Of a stretch of DNA of 64,000 nucleotides, positions 16,324-25,313 are shown piece after piece. Positions within the stretch are counted from its first letter, which is position 1, and the number at the start of each line of letters is the position of its first letter. The stretch spans positions 1-64,000 of the forward strand of contig NZ_LMZQ01000009.1 of NCBI RefSeq assembly GCF_001442625.1, given 5' to 3'. The notes beneath the pieces were generated by a model that was not told the origin of the DNA, did not search any database, and saw only the letters and a list, made by a program, of their open reading frames with translations. Source of the DNA: Pedobacter ginsenosidimutans (GTDB taxonomy: Bacteria; Bacteroidota; Bacteroidia; Sphingobacteriales; Sphingobacteriaceae). A program made the position numbers and the translations under genes.

Positions 16324-19300
16324 TGAAACAAACTAAATCTAAACAAAACATATTTCCAATGAAGTATTTTTACAGCATAGTAATTTTATTGATTTTTGGT
16401 TTGCACAATCTCGCCCTGGCGCAACAGCAAATTGCGGTTACAGGTACAGTTTACGACGGCGAATCGAAAAAGAAAGAAACCATGCCAGGCGTAAGCATTT
16501 TAAGTGCTGGCAGGGTTTTGGGCCAAACCGATGGCGATGGCCGTTATAGGGTTACCGTAGCATCAAATGCAGAAATTACCTTTAAATATTTAAGTTACGT
16601 AACACAAACCATCAAGATAAACGGAAGAACCGTCATTAATCTGACTTTACAGGGCGATAACGCTACCCTTAAAGAAGTTACGGTTACTGCAGGTTATCAA
16701 ACCAAAACCAGAACTTTATCTACAGGTTCTACTGTAAGCATTTCGGGTAAGGATATTCAAGGACAGCCTGCGAGTGATGTCATGTCACTTTTACAAGGTA
16801 AAGTTGCCGGTCTTAACATTCAGAATAATACTGGTGCACCGGGTTTTAGAGGTTCTATTACCTTACGTGGTATTTCGAATATCAATGTGTCAGGGTCAGG
16901 AAGTTCGAGTTTCTTAACCCCAACTTCACCACTGTTTGTAATTGATGGGGTACCTGTTGATGACAATACCAATTATTCGTACGGTTTTCAACAGGCAGGG
17001 CCGGGTGTATCACCTATCTCGCAGATCCCACCAGAGGATATCGAAGACATTACCACATTAAAAGATGCCGCTGCAACTTCATTATATGGATCGAGAGGTG
17101 CTTATGGGGTTATTTTAGTAACCACTAAACGTGGTAATTCTAAAGTACCGGTAGTCCGTTATACGGGTGCATCTTTCTTTTCAATGGTTCCTCAATTACG
17201 AAGCGTTATTGGAGGTAAAGGTGAGCGTTTATTGCGGATCGATCAGATTTTGCAGAATGATACCAGTTACACCCATGCCATAGATATGATCAATTATAAT
17301 CCCGTTTTAGCGGATAGTTTAAATGCATATTTCAATAACTCGACCGACTGGCAATCCTATTTTTACAGAAACACCTTTAACCAAACCCATAATGTAAACA
17401 TTTCGGGCGGTGATGTGGCTTTTAACTATAAAGTGGGTTTAGGAGCTTATGATGAAACCGGGATTCAGGAGAATACAGGCTACTCGAGGTATAACCTCAA
17501 TATGAACATGCAGTATAACCCCAGTCCTAAATTTAAATTGGTGGGGCAGTTGCAAAATTCTATCCAAAAACAACAAACAGGTAGCGGTAATGGGTTGTTA
17601 AACAGTGGTTTGTCAACTACAGGTCAAGCCTCAAGCTTATTACCTTCACCATCCTTATTTTCGTCTCAAAGTGGTGTATTGGCACAACTGCAAACGGATA
17701 ACGATAATAAATCATTACAAACCTTTGCAACCATTAATGCAGAATATGAGCTTTTTAAGAACTTTAGGATTGCCACTTTCTTAAATTATACCAATAGCAC
17801 CGGTACTAAAGATAATTTTTCACCAGCGGCGTTAAACGGAAATCAATCTAAATATTATACTTATGACGATCGTGCCACCAAGTTGTACAACCGTAACCAG
17901 TTCTCTTATGTATATGGTTTAAAAGATGCTTCAGGTGAGGATTCGCATACATTTAACTTATTTGCTTTTACGGAGATTAACTCGAGCTTTTTTAAAGCTG
18001 ATGCTATTTTGAACGAAAAAGGAGTTAACGATCAATTAAGGGGGCCTTTAACCAATATGACGGACTACCTGACCTCTTTGGGTGGAACTATCGATTATAA
18101 TGATGCCAGGAGCGTAGCTTTTGCAGGTGCATTTTCTTATAACTACAAACAAAAATATGTATTGGATATTAATTACCGTTTAGATGCCAACTCGGCCAAT
18201 GGTGAAAATGCCCGCTATGTTGCCAATCCATCTTTTGCCTTAAAATGGAACTTTAACAAAGAAAAGTTTTTACAGAACATTAAATGGGTCGATTATGCCG
18301 ATATCCGTTTAAGTTATGGTTCTAACATACAACCCGTAGGTGGAGTTTTTGATGCCTATGGTAAATATGTAGGAGGAAACCGTTATAATAATGCCAATTC
18401 TATCATATTGGATCTAAAAAGGTTGCCAAATTTAGATTTACAGCCTACAAGAGCAACCACTTACAACGCTGGTGTTGATTTTAGTTTGTTCCAAAACCGT
18501 TTTTCATTCGTTTTTGATACCTATTATAAACAAAATGATAATATTTTCAGATACAAGGATATTTCAAGTGCCAATTCATTTGAAACAGTTGCCTCTAACG
18601 AAATCAGTAACGTAAACTACGGATGGGAATTCCAAACAACTGCCCGCCCACTAAGTCCTACAAGCCCGTTTAAGTGGACAGTATCAGCAAACTTGGCCAT
18701 CAACAGGGAAATTTTGGCACAATTGCCTGATAATTTGAGAGATTTTATTTATTATGATAAAGCCTTACAACAAGACACTTATTACCGCTTAGGTACCAAC
18801 TCATTATCTAATTACTTATACAATACAAAAGGTGTTTACTCTACCAATGCCCAGGTTCCGGTTGATCCAAATACAGGTTTGCCTTACCGCGTAGGAGGCA
18901 CTGGTCGTTTGAATTATTTTAGAGCAGGCGATCCTATTTTTACCGATCTGGATGGAAATTATGTACTTGATGGTAACGATAGGGTAATTGCGGGTAATTC
19001 GCAGCCGCAGATAACAGGAGGCTTTTATTCCTACCTGCAATGGAAAAACTGGAGTATAGAGGTAAATACTTCCTTTACCCTCGTTCGCGATATCATCAAT
19101 AACCCTTTAGGTAAACAATTACAGAACTATGCTAATTTCAAACAGTTAGGCAGTTTGGTGCCACTGGATCAGCTAAACTATTGGAGTGCACCAGGTCAGA
19201 ATGCCACTTATGCCAACCCACTTGATTTTGTGCGTGCTGGTATTATCGATCCTTTTAGGTTAAATCAAACGGCTTTTCAGGAAGATGGCTCTTACTTTAA

Positions 19301-19517
19301 GTTAAACTCGATTAAAGTGTATTACATCTTTGATAAGAAATTTACCAGCAGGTTCGGAATGAACAGGGTAAGTATCAACGCTACTGCAGCAAACCTCGGC
19401 TTTATTACACGCTACTCTGGTCCAAACCCTGAAAATGTGACCAGTTTAGGTAGAGATGACTCAGGAGGTTATCCTTCACCAAAGCAGTTTACATTAGGTT
19501 TAAACATTGAGTTTTAA
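16323..19517 (+). CDS. SusC/RagA-type TonB-dependent outer-membrane transporter (module 2)
   Basis: The 1064-residue protein has a signal peptide cut around ALAQ, then a carboxypeptidase-like/CNA-B domain (about 38-113: VTGTVYDGESKKKETMPGVSILSAGRVLGQTDGDGRYRVTV), a TonB-proximal LKEVTVTAGYQ, a plug with GKVAGLNIQ, SPLFVIDGVPVDD and LKDAAATSLYGSRGAYGVILVTTKRG, and a barrel ending FTLGLNIEF. It is a canonical SusC, unlike the first one, which lacks the N-terminal domain. The start overlaps the previous stop (TGATG). An in-frame ATG at 16359 gives a more compact signal peptide and is an alternative start. Confidence 0.93.
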   Translation: MKQTKSKQNIFPMKYFYSIVILLIFGLHNLALAQQQIAVTGTVYDGESKKKETMPGVSILSAGRVLGQTDGDGRYRVTVASNAEITFKYLSYVTQTIKINGRTVINLTLQGDNATLKEVTVTAGYQTKTRTLSTGSTVSISGKDIQGQPASDVMSLLQGKVAGLNIQNNTGAPGFRGSITLRGISNINVSGSGSSSFLTPTSPLFVIDGVPVDDNTNYSYGFQQAGPGVSPISQIPPEDIEDITTLKDAAATSLYGSRGAYGVILVTTKRGNSKVPVVRYTGASFFSMVPQLRSVIGGKGERLLRIDQILQNDTSYTHAIDMINYNPVLADSLNAYFNNSTDWQSYFYRNTFNQTHNVNISGGDVAFNYKVGLGAYDETGIQENTGYSRYNLNMNMQYNPSPKFKLVGQLQNSIQKQQTGSGNGLLNSGLSTTGQASSLLPSPSLFSSQSGVLAQLQTDNDNKSLQTFATINAEYELFKNFRIATFLNYTNSTGTKDNFSPAALNGNQSKYYTYDDRATKLYNRNQFSYVYGLKDASGEDSHTFNLFAFTEINSSFFKADAILNEKGVNDQLRGPLTNMTDYLTSLGGTIDYNDARSVAFAGAFSYNYKQKYVLDINYRLDANSANGENARYVANPSFALKWNFNKEKFLQNIKWVDYADIRLSYGSNIQPVGGVFDAYGKYVGGNRYNNANSIILDLKRLPNLDLQPTRATTYNAGVDFSLFQNRFSFVFDTYYKQNDNIFRYKDISSANSFETVASNEISNVNYGWEFQTTARPLSPTSPFKWTVSANLAINREILAQLPDNLRDFIYYDKALQQDTYYRLGTNSLSNYLYNTKGVYSTNAQVPVDPNTGLPYRVGGTGRLNYFRAGDPIFTDLDGNYVLDGNDRVIAGNSQPQITGGFYSYLQWKNWSIEVNTSFTLVRDIINNPLGKQLQNYANFKQLGSLVPLDQLNYWSAPGQNATYANPLDFVRAGIIDPFRLNQTAFQEDGSYFKLNSIKVYYIFDKKFTSRFGMNRVSINATAANLGFITRYSGPNPENVTSLGRDDSGGYPSPKQFTLGLNIEF

Positions 19518-19528
19518 AAATTAGACAG

Positions 19529-21070
19529 ATGAAAAATACAAAATACATAATTCTGATTGCTGCACTGGTTTTTACTGCCTTTGGCTGCAAAAAATTTCTA
19601 AATGTAACACCAATTGAAGCACAGAGTGGAAATAACTTTTGGAAAACACGTGAAGATGTGGAGGGATTTACAAACGGGATTTACTCAAGGTTAAAATCAA
19701 AAGTGGCAGGAACACCAACCTTTTTTAATGAAGATGACCGCGCATTCTTCCCCGCATTAGAAATGAGGGGGAATAAGGTTGCCATAGGGAGTTTAAGTAA
19801 CGATGGTGCAAATACCTTTAATGCACTTACAGGTAACAATATGAAATTTCTTGTTGCCAGTTCTGGAAGGTTCAATGGCATGATGAAAAACATAATGAGC
19901 TGGAAAGAATGGTATGATGTCGTTGCTGCGGCCAACATCTTATACTTCGAAGTTGATAAAGTGCCTTCGTCAAGTTTGCCAGATGCTGATAAAAAACGCT
20001 ATAAAGCTGAGGCTGTGTTTTTGCGCAACCTGAGTTACATGTTTATCTGTAAATTATTTGGCGATGCTATTTATTATACAGATGCTTACCACAGTACTCC
20101 TCAGGGCAGAACGCCGCAGGTAACGGTATTGAACAGGTGTATCGAAGATATGACTGCGGCAAAAAATGATCTGCCTACTTTCTACAACGATGCAACATCT
20201 AACGGTTTCAGGCCTACAAGAGCATCGGCAGTGGCACTGTTAATGCATTTAAACATGTGGGCTGCAGCATGGGATACCGGGGTTAAAACCAAATATTATG
20301 ATGCGGTAAAAACACTGGCTACCGAACTGGATACTTATAGTAATTATAAGATATTGCCAATTACCCCTGCCAATACCCTGAAAATTTTTAAAGGAAGAAG
20401 TTCTGAGAACCTGTTCGGCATTTTACAGGACTTTAACTATGGCGAAGGATTTTCTTTACCAGCGGGTTTATCCTATTATTTATCGCATTACCCATATCAG
20501 GGCAATGTAACCAAAACGCAAAGTTCTATAGCTTATTCAACCGATTATATCCGTAAACTTTATCCTCCGGGATCTGCAGATGCAAGGATAACCACCTGGT
20601 TTGAAAACTATGATGCTCAAGGCGGGGCGTTCCAGTTTAAGAAATTTGCAAATATTTATTCAACCGGATCGGGCAGCGCAATATCCATCACAAGTGATGA
20701 TAGTGCCATTATTTTCAGGTTACCTGATTGCTATTTATTAACTGCTGAAGCCCTTGCAGAGCTTGGCGACGAAAGCGGAGCAAGAGATTTTGCAAATAGG
20801 GTAACTGTAACAGCCAATGCGCCACTGATTACGCAGAGCGGACAGGATTTAAAAGACGAAATTTATAGAGAAAGGTGCAGGGAGCTAATTGGCGAAGGGC
20901 AGTTCTTTTTCGATCTGGTAAGAACAAAGCGGGTATTGAATTCTGATTTTACCAATGCTCCAATGTCGGTAGCTAACCTAAACGCAGGTGCCTGGACATG
21001 GCCGCTTACCATTACCGCTGCCGAGCGTAGCGCAAACCCAAATTTAATCGGTAATAATTATTGGAACTAA
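19529..21070 (+). CDS. SusD/RagB-type glycan-binding lipoprotein (module 2)
   Basis: The 513-residue protein has lipidated Cys20 (FTAFGC), followed by KKFLNVTPIE and NNFWKTREDVEGFTNGIYSRL, a standard SusD opening. It has the helical-repeat segment YKAEAVFLRNLSYMFICKLFGDAIYYTD and the C-terminal EIYRERCRELIGEGQFFFDLVRTKR signature, closing with GNNYWN. It is the lid partner of the SusC 11 nt upstream. Similarity to the module 1 SusD appears limited to these signatures, so the two pairs probably recognise different ligands. Confidence 0.92.
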   Translation: MKNTKYIILIAALVFTAFGCKKFLNVTPIEAQSGNNFWKTREDVEGFTNGIYSRLKSKVAGTPTFFNEDDRAFFPALEMRGNKVAIGSLSNDGANTFNALTGNNMKFLVASSGRFNGMMKNIMSWKEWYDVVAAANILYFEVDKVPSSSLPDADKKRYKAEAVFLRNLSYMFICKLFGDAIYYTDAYHSTPQGRTPQVTVLNRCIEDMTAAKNDLPTFYNDATSNGFRPTRASAVALLMHLNMWAAAWDTGVKTKYYDAVKTLATELDTYSNYKILPITPANTLKIFKGRSSENLFGILQDFNYGEGFSLPAGLSYYLSHYPYQGNVTKTQSSIAYSTDYIRKLYPPGSADARITTWFENYDAQGGAFQFKKFANIYSTGSGSAISITSDDSAIIFRLPDCYLLTAEALAELGDESGARDFANRVTVTANAPLITQSGQDLKDEIYRERCRELIGEGQFFFDLVRTKRVLNSDFTNAPMSVANLNAGAWTWPLTITAAERSANPNLIGNNYWN

Positions 21071-21075
21071 TAGAT

Positions 21076-21819
21076 ATGAAGACGAATTATAAAACACTGC
21101 TATTTTCAGTAATCTGTGTATTGTCAGTTTTAACCGGCTGTAAAAAATACTATATGGAAACGGGTTTACACGAAGCAAAATATAATGGAAACATGATGCA
21201 GTACATGGAAGAGAAGAAACCATTTTTCGATTCGACTCTAACGGTGATCAAATTGGCTGGTTTAGCCGACGTGGTAAGCAAAGAGAATATTACATTTTTT
21301 GCACCGCCAAGCGGTTCGGTTTTTAAATCGGTTAAAGCTTTAAATATTAGATTGAGGTCAACAGGTAAAGATACCGTTTCTCAATTATCGCAGATCAAAC
21401 CCGAAGTTTGGAAAAATATATTATCGCAATATATATTTAAAGGCAGCAACCGCTTAAAAGATTATCCTCAGCGCGATACTTTATCTTACCTCGCTTTTCC
21501 GGGTCAGGGTTATACGTCTTATAGCGGCAGGATTATGAACATCGGAGTAATTTTTAACGATGCCGTAATATTAAGCGACAAAGGAGAAGAACTTTCGAGA
21601 GTAGCTTATGCGGGTTACCGTCAGTTATACCTTGCTTATATTCCCGATCTGTCCAACCCTCAGGTATCATTGGTCAATATTCCGGTTGCTACGTCTGATA
21701 TTCAGCCCACCAACGGTGTATTACATGTGTTGACTAAAATCATACATAATTTTGGTTTTAATACCAATATTTTTATCGAGCAGGCCATATCCGCGGGTAT
21801 TAATCCACCAACAAAATAG
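21076..21819 (+). CDS. Fasciclin (FAS1)-like lipoprotein (module 2)
   Basis: I place the start at the ATG 21076, 5 nt after the susD stop, rather than at an upstream in-frame TTG: it gives a clean lipoprotein signal (VLSVLTGC, Cys22) and a 247-residue product. The FAS1-like pattern is weaker than in module 1 but readable: FFDSTLTVIKLAGLADVV, ITFFAPPSGSVFKSVKALN and the end PTNGVLHVLTKIIHNFGF. It holds the same relative position as the module 1 protein, which supports common origin. Role unknown; probably surface binding. Confidence 0.68.
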   Translation: MKTNYKTLLFSVICVLSVLTGCKKYYMETGLHEAKYNGNMMQYMEEKKPFFDSTLTVIKLAGLADVVSKENITFFAPPSGSVFKSVKALNIRLRSTGKDTVSQLSQIKPEVWKNILSQYIFKGSNRLKDYPQRDTLSYLAFPGQGYTSYSGRIMNIGVIFNDAVILSDKGEELSRVAYAGYRQLYLAYIPDLSNPQVSLVNIPVATSDIQPTNGVLHVLTKIIHNFGFNTNIFIEQAISAGINPPTK

Positions 21820-21849
21820 CCTTATTATCTCATCCATAAATTGAATAAA

Positions 21850-23535
21850 ATGTTAACTAACATAAAATATAAATTTAAGCTGTTTTTGTTCTGGGCAATA
21901 TGCTTAACAACGGCTTTTGTTTCTTGCAAAAAGGAAAAGGGACTCGGCGAAGATCCTTATGCCGGAGGTAAGAAACCGTTGGATCTCACTTTCATTTCCA
22001 AAACAATCGAACCAGATGTGGTAAATGCCGGAGATGTTTTAACCGTAAGGGTAAAAGGCCTTAGTAAATACATCAACGATTTTAAAGTATATGTAAATGA
22101 AATAGAAGCCGAAGTGGTTACTGGATCTACCAACGATACCACTTTAACGTTCAAAGTTCCTTTAACAGCTAGTACAGGCAGTATGTGGATTACTTCACAA
22201 GGACAAAGTTTTTTCGGACCAATTGTTAAAGTAGGTGGTAAAGTGAGTGTTGATGCCAGCTGGAAAGTGATTAATGGTGCAACAAATAACAACAACAATG
22301 GCTTTAGCCTTAGTACTATATACGATATCGAGGCTTTACCTGGGGGCAACTATTTTCTGGGTGGTGCCTTCAACGACTTTGAACTAAATGGAACCGAAAA
22401 ATTACCCATTGGAGGCATTGCGCAGATTTTAGGCAATGGAGCTTACTCCACCAGTGGCGTTAACTTTGGAAAGGGAGCAGGTGGTGCCGATAAATCGATC
22501 TATTCTATTACCCGTATCCCAACCGGATCACAGGCGGGTAAATATATCATTGGCGGTAGTTTTACCAGTTTTAACTCTACCCGTATCAACCGTCAAACTT
22601 TAAACAATGTCGCCCGCCTAAATACCAATGGTACATTAGATAGTTTGATCCTCAGGGATGTAATTAATCCTAAACCTCAGGAGACCTATAAAAATGGCGA
22701 TACCGTTGCAGCCTTTAATGCAGGTGTTGATGGCTTTGTTAGAAAAACCTTTGTATTTAATGAGCAGGTTTATCTTGTAGGTAACTTTAATAACTACAAG
22801 CGCATGTATTTACCAAACTCCAGTTATGATGAAAAAGTGTACGATTATACACGTATGCGCCAGGTGGTAAGGGTAAATATGGATGGTACGATGGATTCTA
22901 CTTTCCACTATAACAAATCAACCCGTCAAAGTGCAATTGGCGCTAACGGTGTCATTTTAGATGCTATGATGCAGAACGATGGAAAGCTGATCCTTGTGGG
23001 TACATTTAGTACGTTTAATGGAACACAGGCCAATAGAATTGTAAGGTTAAACCTTGATGGCAGCGTAGATAACAGTTTTAATGCAGGTTCTGGTGCCAAT
23101 AGCGACATTATTTCAATCAGGTATAATGCTAACACGAATAAAATTGTGGTAGGAGGTACTTTTACCAGTTTTAATGGTAAAGCGGCATCAGGTATTAACC
23201 TGTTAAATGCCGATGGCTCTAATGTAACAACCTTTACTGGCCAGCCCATTACGGGTGGAATTACCAATTTTGTGGGGCAGCTTAACAATGGGAAAATTAT
23301 TGTAAGTGGCTCTTTTAATAAATATGGCGATTACCTGCGTCAGGGTTTTATGGTTTTAGAAGCCAACGGGCAGCTAGCTGTAGGGTATAACAATACCGGT
23401 GGTTTTCAGGGGGCAATTTACGATATGGTAGAAACTACAATTGCTACGGGTTCGCAGGTGATTTTAGTGGGCGATATTCTTCGTTTTAACGGCACCTTAC
23501 CACACAATATCATACGCCTAAATTTTGCCAATTGA
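21850..23535 (+). CDS. DUF5008-like lipoprotein with IPT/TIG-type domain and delta-60 beta-propeller repeats
   Basis: I chose the ATG at 21850 over an upstream TTG because the signal peptide then ends FVSC with Cys26; the product is 561 residues. An Ig-like IPT/TIG domain follows (about 45-130: TISKTIEPDVVNAGDVLTVRVKGL, then LTFKVPLTAS). The rest is a series of propeller-like repeats of the form DGKLILVGTFSTFNGTQANRIVRLNLDGSVDNSFN, i.e. delta-60/DUF5122 repeats. No catalytic signature. It is probably a surface glycan-binding or scaffold protein, the counterpart of the DUF5007-like gene in module 1. Confidence 0.72.
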   Translation: MLTNIKYKFKLFLFWAICLTTAFVSCKKEKGLGEDPYAGGKKPLDLTFISKTIEPDVVNAGDVLTVRVKGLSKYINDFKVYVNEIEAEVVTGSTNDTTLTFKVPLTASTGSMWITSQGQSFFGPIVKVGGKVSVDASWKVINGATNNNNNGFSLSTIYDIEALPGGNYFLGGAFNDFELNGTEKLPIGGIAQILGNGAYSTSGVNFGKGAGGADKSIYSITRIPTGSQAGKYIIGGSFTSFNSTRINRQTLNNVARLNTNGTLDSLILRDVINPKPQETYKNGDTVAAFNAGVDGFVRKTFVFNEQVYLVGNFNNYKRMYLPNSSYDEKVYDYTRMRQVVRVNMDGTMDSTFHYNKSTRQSAIGANGVILDAMMQNDGKLILVGTFSTFNGTQANRIVRLNLDGSVDNSFNAGSGANSDIISIRYNANTNKIVVGGTFTSFNGKAASGINLLNADGSNVTTFTGQPITGGITNFVGQLNNGKIIVSGSFNKYGDYLRQGFMVLEANGQLAVGYNNTGGFQGAIYDMVETTIATGSQVILVGDILRFNGTLPHNIIRLNFAN

Positions 23536-23562
23536 TCATATAGTTTTTCAAATATAAAAGAG

Positions 23563-25296
23563 ATGAAAAAAGGATTTACATTAACAGCAACCTTAAAATA
23601 TCTGGGCTTTTGCCTGGTATTTGGGCTATTCCTTATGGCCACTGGGTGTAATAAGGATTTTGAAAATACATTGCCACAAAATTTCAGAAACGATACACTA
23701 GGTTTAGGAGCCGGTAAAAAGGTACTTTATATCGTTTTGGATGGCGTAACTGGTGCAGCAATAAAAGCATTGGCGCCTCCCAATCTGGCTCAGATTAATG
23801 CCAAAGCGACTTACACTTACGAAGGTTTGGCTGATAATAAATATAACGTAATTACCAATGCCTCGGCCTGGACAACCATGCTAACCGGTTACGATTATAC
23901 CAAGCACAATGTAACCAGCGAAGATTTTTCGGGTTTAAACCTACAAACTACTCCTACGGTTTTCACAAGGATTAAAAGTTCGCTCAATAATGCCAGAACA
24001 GTTTCAATTGCCTCAACAATAGCTTTTAATGATAAACTGGCAGCCGATGCAACTGTAAAACAGAATGTGGCAGACGATGCTGCTGTAAAAACTGCGGTAG
24101 TAACGGAGTTAACTACTAACAATCCATCAATGGTAGTGGCGCAGTTTCACAATGCTGAAACGGCCGGAGCAGCTAATGGTTATACCGCTGCTACGCCTGC
24201 TTATGCAGCCGCTATAAAAAGCATAGATGGTTACATCGGCGAAATACTAACCGCGTTAAAAGCAAGAAAGGGATATTCCGGAGAAAACTGGTTGGTGGTA
24301 ATTGCCTCAAATAAAGGTGGAGGTCCATCTGGAGGTGCCCCTGGTTCTAATATTTTTAACGATCCTTCACGAAATGCCTATATCGCTTTTTATAATCCCC
24401 GCTTTTCGTCGGCATTGATTTCACAGCCAGATCCCAATAGCTATCCATTTGTAGGCACGGGTCCACGTTTTATCGCAACAACCAATTCTAATGTTACCGC
24501 TATTCAAAATAATACCGCGATTGGTAATTTTGGTACCACAGGAGATTTTACCTTTATGTTCAAATTTAGGGATGATTACGGGCAGGCCAATTATTATCCA
24601 ATGTTTTTGGCAAAAAGAAATGCTTTTAACTCTGTTTCGTCTACCGGATGGGGCTTTTTGTTCGGTGCAAACTCTGCACAGTTAGATTGGGGCGGCACCC
24701 CACGTCCGGGTTTTGGTATCGATATCCGTGATGGACGCTGGCACACTGTAGCCTTTACCATTGGCCTGTTAAACGGTGTAAGAACACTTACTTTGTATGT
24801 TGATGGGCTAACCAGGTATTCAGGATCTATAAACGGAAGAAATATAGATAACAACATTCCACTTAGGTTAGGTGGTGACGTAGGTACCAATGGCGATACG
24901 CAAACCAATCTTTTAATCAGGGATGTAGCCTTGTTTAATGTAAACATGTCTGCAACTGATGTAGCCGCCATCATGAGAACGCAGATTAAACCGAGTACGC
25001 CGTTTTATAACAATTTGCTAGGTTTCTGGCCAGGAAATGAAACAAGCGGTACCACGATGTTAGATCAATCGGGTAAAGGAAACAATTTTACTTACAGCAG
25101 TAACGTAACATTTGCCGGTTTTGAAGAAATTTCGACAAACATCTCGCCCGATATTTCACCTGCAGCATACCTTTCTGTACCTAATGGTGTCGATATTCCA
25201 CTACTCATATACAATTGGTTAAATATTGCTGTTTCACCTCAATGGGGTTTAACAGGCAGATTATATATCCCAACTGTTTCATTACCGACTAATTAA
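23563..25296 (+). CDS. Phosphodiesterase-like (alkaline phosphatase superfamily) plus LamG lipoprotein, probably non-catalytic
   Basis: The 577-residue lipoprotein (Cys29, LMATGC) has two parts. Residues about 52-290 look like a type I phosphodiesterase fold: VLYIVLDGV (Asp60), ITNASAWTTMLTGYDYTKHNV, and VVIASNKGG where active enzymes have SDHGG. Residues about 300-510 form a concanavalin/LamG-like domain (DFTFMFKFRDDYGQ, RDGRWHTVAFTIGL, LTLYVDGLTRYSG, LLIRDVALFNVNMS). The metal-ligand Asp and His of the SDHG motif are Asn and Lys here, and the DxxGH motif is also lost, so catalysis is doubtful. A paralogue lies two genes downstream. It probably binds glycans at the surface. Confidence 0.72.
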   Translation: MKKGFTLTATLKYLGFCLVFGLFLMATGCNKDFENTLPQNFRNDTLGLGAGKKVLYIVLDGVTGAAIKALAPPNLAQINAKATYTYEGLADNKYNVITNASAWTTMLTGYDYTKHNVTSEDFSGLNLQTTPTVFTRIKSSLNNARTVSIASTIAFNDKLAADATVKQNVADDAAVKTAVVTELTTNNPSMVVAQFHNAETAGAANGYTAATPAYAAAIKSIDGYIGEILTALKARKGYSGENWLVVIASNKGGGPSGGAPGSNIFNDPSRNAYIAFYNPRFSSALISQPDPNSYPFVGTGPRFIATTNSNVTAIQNNTAIGNFGTTGDFTFMFKFRDDYGQANYYPMFLAKRNAFNSVSSTGWGFLFGANSAQLDWGGTPRPGFGIDIRDGRWHTVAFTIGLLNGVRTLTLYVDGLTRYSGSINGRNIDNNIPLRLGGDVGTNGDTQTNLLIRDVALFNVNMSATDVAAIMRTQIKPSTPFYNNLLGFWPGNETSGTTMLDQSGKGNNFTYSSNVTFAGFEEISTNISPDISPAAYLSVPNGVDIPLLIYNWLNIAVSPQWGLTGRLYIPTVSLPTN

Positions 25297-25313
25297 CATT
25301 AAATATTGATAAA

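Noticed and set aside
22926..23288. 120-codon minus-strand ORF opposite the delta-60 repeat gene
   Set aside because: Its length follows from the codon bias of the repeat sequence on the other strand; no recognisable domain.
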